From contig JAGVGV010000456.1 of NCBI GenBank assembly GCA_020056895.1, positions 1 to 5,793 of the forward strand: a stretch of DNA of 5,793 bases, given 5' to 3'. This stretch comes from Deltaproteobacteria bacterium (lineage in GTDB: Bacteria > Desulfobacterota > Desulfarculia > Adiutricales > JAGVGV01). The notes beneath the pieces are model-generated. The model had not been told where the DNA came from. It made no database searches and was given only the letters and a program-made list of their open reading frames with translations. Made by a program: the position numbers and the translations under genes. This document shows, piece after piece, positions 1 to 4,627 of this stretch; positions within the stretch are counted from its first letter, which is position 1; each line of letters starts with the position of its first letter.

Positions 1-2
1 GG

Positions 3-2264
3 AGGGACGAAAACGGCATGGCTTATCTTAGCGCTCAGAACAACGACGATCTCTTTTTCGCCCAAGGGTTCGTTACCGCCCAGGACCGGCTTTTCCCCAT
101 GGAACTGACCCGGCTGATGGCCTCGGGCCGGATATCCGAACTGGCGGGCGAGCGGGCCAAGGGGCTGGACATCCGCCACCGGACGTACGGCTTCCGGCGG
201 GCCGCCGAGAAGCACGCCCAAATCCTGACCGGGCCGGCCAAGAGCTTTTTGGAACGATATGCTCAAGGCGTCAATGCTTTCATCGAGCATCGCCCTCAGG
301 AAATCCCCTTGGAATTCAAACTTTCGGGCCTCAAGCCGGAACCCTGGACTTCGGTGGACTGCCTGGCCATCCTGTATTTCATGGGCTGGAACAGCGCGGC
401 CAACCTGGGCAGTGAAGTGGTGGCCCAGATGCTGGTGGAAAAACTGGGCCCCCAAAAGGCGGCCGAACTTTTTCCCATCAACATCAATCCCGCGTTGGAA
501 AACCAGACCGGAGTGGCTCGAACGTCCTCTTCCGTGACGTCGGCCTGGCTGGGCCTGGACCCATCGGCCGAGCTGGCCCGATGGCTGAAAAACGAAACCC
601 TGGCCCTGGGGAGCAACAACTGGGCTACGGGACCGGGCCTTTCGGCGGGCGGCAAGCCCATCGTGGCCAACGACCCCCATCTGGACGCCCGGATTCTCCC
701 CGGCCCCTGGTATCCCTGCGGGCTGATGACCCCCGAGTTTCGAGCCGTAGGTGTTACCATTCCCGGCGTGCCGGGCATGACCATCGGCCGGACCGACCAT
801 ATCGCCTTGGGCGTGACCAACGCGTACGGCGACACCCAGGACCTGTATGTGGAAACTCCGGACCCTCAAAAGCCGGATCACTACCTCGAAGGAACCGTGT
901 CCAAGCCGTTCGAAATCGTGGAAGAGCGGCTGAAAATAAGGGAAAAGGGAGCGCCGGGCGGCTTCAAGGAGGAAACCATCCGGATCCGTCTGACCCGCCG
1001 GGGTCCCGTGGTGTCGGATGTGCTGCCGGGATACAAGGCGGATAAGGTCTTGTCTCTTCGGTGGTCCGCGGTGGAAGCCCAGAGCCCTTCATTAGGCTTC
1101 GAACGGTTGCTCACGGCCAAAAACGTGGCCCAAATCCGCGAAGCGCTCCAGGACGTGAACCAGATCAGCCTCAATTTCGTTTTCGCCGATATGGACGGCC
1201 AGATCGGCTGGCAGGTCAGCGGCAAACTGCCCATCCGGACCCAAGGGGATTCCCAGACGCCATACCCGGTCCGGGACGACAAGGACAACTGGACCGGTTT
1301 CGTCCCCTACGACCGGATGCCGCATGCCCTGAACCCGGCCGAAGGCTGGCTGGGCACCTGCAATCACGACACCATCGGTCCGGACTTCCCATATTATTAT
1401 TCCACGCACCTTTCCCCCTCCTTTCGGCAGCGAAGACTCATGGCCCTGATGAACGCGCCCGGAAAAAAGTCGGCGGACGCGCATTGGGCCTACCAGCGGG
1501 ACACCCTGAACGTGATGGCCGAAAACATCGCGCCGCTCATGGCCAAAGCTCTGGCCGCCCACCCGGACACCAAGGCCATGGGCGATGCTCTGGCCGCGTG
1601 GAACCACCTGGACGACCCCAATCAGGTGGGGCCCACTTTGTTTCAGGCCGTGTACCGGGAGTTTGCTCTGGCCGTGTACAAGGATGAACTGGGCGAGAGC
1701 CTGGCCGGGCTGATGCTGGACAACTGGTACTTCTGGCAGGAACGGCTCCAACGGGCCGTATTGACCAATGATTCCCCCTGGTTCGACGACGTGACCACTC
1801 CGGCCGCCAAGGAAACCAGGGACCTCCTGTTCCACCAGGCCGCGCTTCGGGCCGCCGAAGGCCTGAAAGCCAAATTGGGATCGGACCAGGCCGGCTGGAC
1901 CTGGGGCAAGGCGCACCGGCACGAATTCGTGAACCCCATCCGCCGCTCCGGACCGGGCAAGGAATGGCTGGGCGGCGACTTTGCGGCTCCTGGGTCTGGG
2001 GAAACGCTATACCGGGGTTTGTACGATTTCGGGAACCCGTACGGCGTGGTCGTATCGGCTTCGCTCCGGATGGTGGCCGACCTGGCCGACCCGGAAAAAG
2101 TGGTGGCCGTGCTGCCCGGCGGAGTGTCCGGCCGGGTGTTCGACCCTCACGCCAAGGATCAGTTGGACGCCTTCATGTCCGGCGAAAAGCGGTATTGGTG
2201 GTTCAGCGAAGCGGCGGTGGAAGGCCATTCCAAGTCCCGCATGACTCTGGAGCCCGGTTTTTAA
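3..2264 (+). CDS. Penicillin acylase family protein (Ntn-hydrolase), 5' partial
   Basis: This is a penicillin amidase-type N-terminal nucleophile hydrolase, a family that cleaves amide bonds in penicillins, acyl-homoserine lactones and other N-acyl compounds after self-processing into alpha and beta chains. The real start lies upstream of the window: the codons before the first ATG (position 18) read RDENG and join MAYL to give the family's usual RDExGVPHI-like N-terminus, so that ATG is internal despite a GGAGGG at 1-6. Numbering from it, the alpha-chain signature DLFFAQGF...AQDRL...MEL is at 11-30 and GRISELAG at 37-44. The predicted autocleavage site is LG/SNNWA, with nucleophile Ser199 (nt 612-614) as beta residue 1. 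NDPHL is at 218-222, RRGPVV at 328-333, and the oxyanion-hole Asn is probably Asn386 in LNFVFAD. The C-terminal SASLRMVADL and GGVSGRVFDPHAKDQ blocks are present. The usual GDxxT block reads GSGET. Any signal peptide would lie outside the window, so periplasmic export is inferred only from the family. The substrate cannot be assigned. Confidence 0.93.
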   Translation, partial: RDENGMAYLSAQNNDDLFFAQGFVTAQDRLFPMELTRLMASGRISELAGERAKGLDIRHRTYGFRRAAEKHAQILTGPAKSFLERYAQGVNAFIEHRPQEIPLEFKLSGLKPEPWTSVDCLAILYFMGWNSAANLGSEVVAQMLVEKLGPQKAAELFPININPALENQTGVARTSSSVTSAWLGLDPSAELARWLKNETLALGSNNWATGPGLSAGGKPIVANDPHLDARILPGPWYPCGLMTPEFRAVGVTIPGVPGMTIGRTDHIALGVTNAYGDTQDLYVETPDPQKPDHYLEGTVSKPFEIVEERLKIREKGAPGGFKEETIRIRLTRRGPVVSDVLPGYKADKVLSLRWSAVEAQSPSLGFERLLTAKNVAQIREALQDVNQISLNFVFADMDGQIGWQVSGKLPIRTQGDSQTPYPVRDDKDNWTGFVPYDRMPHALNPAEGWLGTCNHDTIGPDFPYYYSTHLSPSFRQRRLMALMNAPGKKSADAHWAYQRDTLNVMAENIAPLMAKALAAHPDTKAMGDALAAWNHLDDPNQVGPTLFQAVYREFALAVYKDELGESLAGLMLDNWYFWQERLQRAVLTNDSPWFDDVTTPAAKETRDLLFHQAALRAAEGLKAKLGSDQAGWTWGKAHRHEFVNPIRRSGPGKEWLGGDFAAPGSGETLYRGLYDFGNPYGVVVSASLRMVADLADPEKVVAVLPGGVSGRVFDPHAKDQLDAFMSGEKRYWWFSEAAVEGHSKSRMTLEPGF

Positions 2265-2269
2265 AACAA

Positions 2270-2275
2270 GAGGAG
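2270..2275 (+). promoter_or_regulatory. Shine-Dalgarno of the nitroreductase gene, unusually close to the ATG
   Basis: GAGGAG lies between the acylase stop (2262-2264) and the ATG at 2278, with a spacer of only 2 nt. The start is still well supported, because translation from 2278 gives the standard nitroreductase N-terminus and the next in-frame ATG (2542-2544, residue 89) would remove the FMN-binding segment. The 13-nt gap implies co-transcription with the acylase. Confidence 0.6.
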
Positions 2276-2277
2276 CC

Positions 2278-2913
2278 ATGGATTTTTACCAGGCGGTTTA
2301 CGCCCGGAAAACCATCCGGGCTTTCGATCCCCGGCCGGTGGAACCGGATAAACTGCGGCGGGTGCTCGAAGCCGGGCTTCAGGCCCCCACTCACAACCAC
2401 CTTCGGGAATGGGAGTTCATTCAGGTTCCAGACCCGGCCGTCCGGTTCCGCCTGGTGGAAGGCGGGGAACGGCTGGAAGAATTGGTGGACCGGGAAAATC
2501 TGGAAAAAAGCCTGAACCACCTGGAGGGGTCCGCCCGAACCATGTACCTGGACGCCATCCCCCGCCAGAAACGGATGCTCCTGGATGCTCCGGAACTGCT
2601 GGTGGTGGCGTACCGAACCTCCAAACCGGTCGCCGAGTGCCAAAAAATCTACGAACTGAACGGGCTGGCTTCCGTCTGGTGCTGTATTGAAAACATCCTT
2701 TTGGCCATGGCCGCCGAAGGGTTGTACGGGGTGACCTATATCCCCCAGAATACCCCAAAGCTTAGGGAACTATTGGAATTACCGGAAAATTATGAAATCC
2801 CGGCGATTCTGCCTCTGGGCTACCCCGCCGAAACCGCCCGGCGAGCCAAACAGAAACCGGTCCGCCTGGAGGACAAGCTCCACGTGAACCGATTTCGGAA
2901 AAAAATGGATTAA
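2278..2913 (+). CDS. Nitroreductase family protein (FMN-dependent oxidoreductase)
   Basis: This 211-residue protein matches the usual length of the FMN-dependent nitroreductase family. These are soluble, normally homodimeric enzymes that use NAD(P)H to reduce nitroaromatics, quinones, flavins or other acceptors. The N-terminus MDFYQAVYARKTIRAF carries the phosphate/FMN-contacting Arg10, Lys11 and Arg14. It is followed by the family block APTHNHLREWEF at 36-47. The central helix LNGLASVWCCIENILLAMAAEGLYGVTY (127-154) and the C-terminal LPENYEIPAILPLGYPAE (168-185) are the other family hallmarks. No membrane segment or signal peptide is evident, so it should be cytoplasmic. It begins 13 nt after the penicillin acylase gene on the same strand and is closed by a strong terminator, so it is probably the last gene of that unit. 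Family assignment is firm. The physiological substrate is unknown, and some members of this fold act in cofactor metabolism or dehalogenation rather than nitro reduction. Confidence 0.92.
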   Translation: MDFYQAVYARKTIRAFDPRPVEPDKLRRVLEAGLQAPTHNHLREWEFIQVPDPAVRFRLVEGGERLEELVDRENLEKSLNHLEGSARTMYLDAIPRQKRMLLDAPELLVVAYRTSKPVAECQKIYELNGLASVWCCIENILLAMAAEGLYGVTYIPQNTPKLRELLELPENYEIPAILPLGYPAETARRAKQKPVRLEDKLHVNRFRKKMD

Positions 2914-2918
2914 GGGTC

Positions 2919-2950
2919 AGGGGGCCTCCATCCGGCCCCCTTGCTTTTTT
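2919..2950 (+). terminator. Rho-independent terminator after the acylase-nitroreductase unit
   Basis: A perfect GGGGGCC/GGCCCCC stem (2920-2926 with 2934-2940) encloses a 7-nt loop TCCATCC. An outer A2919-T2941 pair extends it, and it is followed by TGCTTTTTT (2942-2950). It starts 5 nt after the nitroreductase stop codon. The T-tract overlaps the stop codon (2949-2951) of the convergent aminotransferase gene. Read on the minus strand, the same hairpin starts 8 nt after that stop but lacks an adjacent U-tract; the nearest T-run on that strand lies about 13 nt beyond the stem. It is therefore a weaker terminator in that direction, though it may still stabilise both 3' ends. Confidence 0.85.
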
Positions 2951-4280
2951 ATCGTTCGGTCAGGGTGTTCAGGACCCGGCCCAGAATCCCCACGATCTCG
3001 TCGATGTGCTCACGAGCGGCGATGAAGGGCGGAGCCAGCATCAGGATGTCGCCGGCCCGGCCCTGGTCGCAGCCGCCGGAGGTCAGCAGATACAGGCCCT
3101 GGCGGATGCATTCGGCCGCCAGGTGCTGGTACAGCTTTTTCCCGGGGTCGCAAGGCTCTTTGGTCTTCTTATCCCCAACCAGTTCCACGCCCCACATCAG
3201 ACCCCGGCCGCGAATATCGCCCACCAATGGATGGTCGGCCAGCGTCCCCAGCTTTTGCCCCAGGTACAGGCCCAACTCGGCGGCCCGTTCCACCAGTTGG
3301 TCCCGCCGCAATACGTCGATGGTCCGGCTGACCACGGCCGCGCCCATGGGATTGGCCGCCCAGGTGTGACCGGCGGTGAACGATCCGGACCCTTTGGCGA
3401 TGGCGTCGGCGATTTCAGCCGTAACGGCGGCCGCGCCCAAGGGGAAGTACCCGCCGCCCAGGCCCTTGCCCAAAGCCAGAATATCGGGTTTGACGCCGGA
3501 ATGCATGTACGCGAACCATTTTCCGGTCCGGCCGAACCCGGTCATCACTTCGTCCAGAATCAACAACACACCGTATCGGTCGCAGATGTCGCGGATGACC
3601 CCCCAGTACTCATCCGGCGGATGCGCGGCGCACAGCCCCATGCCCGAAACCGGTTCGGCGATGAACGCGGCCACGGTTTGGGGACCTTGAAGAAGAATTT
3701 CCCGCTCCAGGGCATGAGCGCATTCCAACCCGCACCGCCCCGGTTCCCGGCCGAACCAGCATCGGTAGCAGTACGCCGGAGCAATGTGACCGGTTTCCAG
3801 GAGATACGGCCCAAATTCGGCTCGCCGGCCTGGCATGCCGCTCCAGGCCAGAGCCCCCATGGTCATGCCATGGTAGCTCAACCAGCGGCTGATCACCTTG
3901 TACCGGCCGGGCTCGCCCCGCTCCATATGGTATTTGCGAGCCAGTTTGACCGCGCTTTCGGTGGCTTCCGACCCGCCGGAAACGAAAAACACCTTATCCA
4001 TCCATCCGTTGGTCGCCTCCGAAACCTTGGCGGCGGCTTCTTCAAGCACGGGCGTGGTGAAATCCAGCCGGTACACATACGCCACCCGGCCCATCTGTTC
4101 CATCAAGGCCTCGGCCATTTCCGGGTGGCCATGGCCCAGGGAGCAGGTAATGGGACCGCTGGACCCATCGATGTACCGCTTTCCCGTGTCGTCATAAAGG
4201 TACACCCCTTCGCCCCGGACAATGGACGCGGGCCGAGTGGTCATCATGGCGTGAAGCACGTGAGTGGAGTTCGCGGTCAT
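2949..4280 (-). CDS. Class III PLP-dependent aminotransferase (aspartate aminotransferase family)
   Basis: This 443-residue protein is a fold-type I, class III (omega-type) aminotransferase, which moves an amino group between an amine or omega-amino acid and a keto acid through pyridoxal phosphate. The visible order is GVYLYDDTGKRYIDGSSG (25-42) and LGHGHPEM (48-55). SGGSEATESAVKLARKYH (101-118) carries the PLP-phosphate contacts, and SYHGMTMGA is at 135-143. LDEVMTGFGRTG (242-253) contains Asp243, which pairs with the PLP pyridine nitrogen. Lys272 in LALGKGLGGGYFPLGA is the Schiff-base lysine. Thr306 in HTWAANP probably contacts the phosphate of the partner subunit's PLP. Residues 171-187 hold a Cys-X2-Cys-X8-Cys-X3-Cys cluster. 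The ATG is well placed: AGGAGGG (4285-4291) lies 4 nt upstream. It is transcribed divergently from ahbC and convergently with the nitroreductase gene. The GxGLPVGA-type active site of glutamate-1-semialdehyde aminotransferase is absent, so HemL is unlikely. The substrate cannot be assigned from sequence alone. Confidence 0.93.
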   Translation of the reverse strand: MTANSTHVLHAMMTTRPASIVRGEGVYLYDDTGKRYIDGSSGPITCSLGHGHPEMAEALMEQMGRVAYVYRLDFTTPVLEEAAAKVSEATNGWMDKVFFVSGGSEATESAVKLARKYHMERGEPGRYKVISRWLSYHGMTMGALAWSGMPGRRAEFGPYLLETGHIAPAYCYRCWFGREPGRCGLECAHALEREILLQGPQTVAAFIAEPVSGMGLCAAHPPDEYWGVIRDICDRYGVLLILDEVMTGFGRTGKWFAYMHSGVKPDILALGKGLGGGYFPLGAAAVTAEIADAIAKGSGSFTAGHTWAANPMGAAVVSRTIDVLRRDQLVERAAELGLYLGQKLGTLADHPLVGDIRGRGLMWGVELVGDKKTKEPCDPGKKLYQHLAAECIRQGLYLLTSGGCDQGRAGDILMLAPPFIAAREHIDEIVGILGRVLNTLTER

Positions 4281-4284
4281 AGTT

Positions 4285-4291
4285 CCCTCCT
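4285..4291 (-). promoter_or_regulatory. Shine-Dalgarno of the aminotransferase gene
   Basis: Read on the minus strand, AGGAGGG sits 4 nt before the ATG (complement of 4278-4280). It is near-consensus and fixes this ATG over the later in-frame methionines 12 and 13. Confidence 0.8.
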
Positions 4292-4318
4292 GGCAAAAAG
4301 GATAAGCGATGCCGAATC

Positions 4319-4346
4319 ATTAACCCAATTAAGTTGTATATGTCAA
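4319..4346 (-). promoter_or_regulatory. Candidate sigma70-type promoter of the aminotransferase gene
   Basis: Read on the minus strand, a perfect -35 TTGACA (4346-4341) is followed after 16 nt by GTTAAT (4324-4319), which matches four of six -10 positions. Transcription would start near 4312, giving a leader of about 30 nt that holds the Shine-Dalgarno. The FNR-like boxes lie upstream of the -35, centred about 50 and 80 bp from this inferred start. The start site is predicted, not observed. Confidence 0.45.
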
Positions 4347-4354
4347 CTCAATAA

Positions 4355-4368
4355 TTGATACGGATCAT
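4355..4368. promoter_or_regulatory. FNR/CRP-family operator, box 1
   Basis: The sequence TTGAT-ACGG-ATCAT matches 9 of the 10 defined positions of the FNR-type consensus TTGAT-N4-ATCAA. It is the proximal of two boxes for the aminotransferase promoter, with its edge 8 bp from the -35 hexamer. The binding protein is not in the window. FNR, HcpR and other CRP/FNR-family regulators bind related sites, so the identity of the regulator is open. Confidence 0.55.
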
Positions 4369-4377
4369 TATATAAAT

Positions 4378-4389
4378 TTCAATATTGAA
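4378..4389. repeat. Perfect 12-bp palindrome overlapping FNR-like box 2
   Basis: TTCAATATTGAA is a perfect inverted repeat with no spacer. It shares positions 4385-4389 with the second FNR-like box. It could be an operator for a second dimeric regulator competing for the site, or a chance palindrome in AT-rich DNA. I do not recognise it as the consensus of a named regulator. Confidence 0.4.
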
Positions 4390-4398
4390 CCGGATCAA
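4385..4398. promoter_or_regulatory. FNR/CRP-family operator, box 2
   Basis: The sequence TTGAA-CCGG-ATCAA matches 9 of 10 positions of TTGAT-N4-ATCAA. Its centre (4391.5) is exactly 30 bp from that of box 1 (4361.5), close to three helical turns, so two bound dimers would lie on roughly the same face of the DNA. The two boxes share ATTGA-N2-CGGATCA, 12 of 14 bases identical, including most of the normally unconserved centre, which suggests duplication or a lineage-specific core preference. Confidence 0.55.
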
Positions 4399-4479
4399 AT
4401 CAGGTTTCCATTTAGTAAACGATTCTCCAAAAGCTGCCGCTTATTCCTTTGTCAAGCGTTCCCAATTTTTCCGGGCCAT

Positions 4480-4508
4480 TTGTTTTTTCAACGAAAATGG
4501 GGTATGAA
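4480..4508 (+). promoter_or_regulatory. Weak candidate promoter for ahbC
   Basis: TTGTTT (4480-4485), a 17-nt spacer and TATGAA (4503-4508) give a low-scoring sigma70-like arrangement on the plus strand, with a start near 4515 and a leader of about 110 nt. Only three of six and four of six positions match. It is the best I could find between the FNR-like boxes and ahbC, but it is not convincing and may be wrong. Confidence 0.18.
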
Positions 4509-4627
4509 AAAATCACCGCCCAGGGCCGTCATCTTCACGGATCGGATAAGAAAATTTGCCCGGCGCGGATTTCGGCCTGGACCGATTTTTAAACGGCCGG
4601 CCTAGGTATGGAGTGGACCCAAGCGAC

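Larger units (their letters stand above)
4281..4627. other. Divergent intergenic control region, AT-rich
   Basis: This 347-nt stretch separates the divergent aminotransferase and ahbC genes. Its 4321-4400 segment is about 26% GC by hand count (21 of 80), far below the flanking coding DNA. The aminotransferase promoter, two FNR/CRP-type boxes and a perfect palindrome all lie between 4319 and 4398. The remaining 4400-4627 is the upstream or leader region of ahbC. I see no convincing gene, riboswitch or RNA gene there, only two short overlapping open frames that look like chance and one weak imperfect stem near 4476-4500. Confidence 0.75.

Noticed and set aside
18..20. ATG at 18 as the true start of the acylase, with GGAGGG at 1-6
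   Set aside because: The in-frame codons upstream (RDENG) continue the conserved family N-terminus, so the gene starts outside the window.
1092..1922. 276-codon minus-strand open frame
   Set aside because: It is a shadow of the penicillin acylase gene, with no motif or ribosome binding site.
2949..4280. Aminotransferase as glutamate-1-semialdehyde aminotransferase (HemL), given the nearby heme gene
   Set aside because: The lysine region reads GKGLGGGYFPLGA and the Asp motif DEVMTGFGRTG, as in omega-aminotransferases, rather than the GGGLPVGA-type lysine region of HemL. The Cys4 insert also argues against it.
4308..4322. CGAATCATTA resembling part of box 1, over the aminotransferase -10
   Set aside because: Only the right half-site (ATCAT) fits; the left half does not match. 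It may be a degenerate half-site, but it cannot be supported alone.
4332..4348. Inverted repeat AGTTG-N7-CAACT as a third FNR-like site
   Set aside because: The TTG-to-CAA spacing is one base too short for the TTGAT-N4-ATCAA pattern, and the right half is accounted for by the -35 TTGACA on the minus strand.
3006..4358. 450-codon plus-strand open frame
   Set aside because: It lies antisense to the aminotransferase, whose catalytic motifs are complete. The translation is rich in His, Gln, Pro and Gly with no recognisable domain, which is typical of a shadow frame in GC-rich DNA.
4476..4500. Imperfect stem CCATTT/AAATGG with an inner GTT/AAC as a possible leader RNA element
   Set aside because: It is short and AT-rich with a two-base bulge, and no known riboswitch signature accompanies it. 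Chance is a sufficient explanation.
4504..4605. 33-codon basic small ORF before ahbC (begins MKKSPPRAV), with an overlapping 31-codon frame at 4497-4592
   Set aside because: Neither has a properly spaced Shine-Dalgarno. They overlap in different frames, and chance short frames are common in this composition. Conservation in relatives would be needed to revive either.
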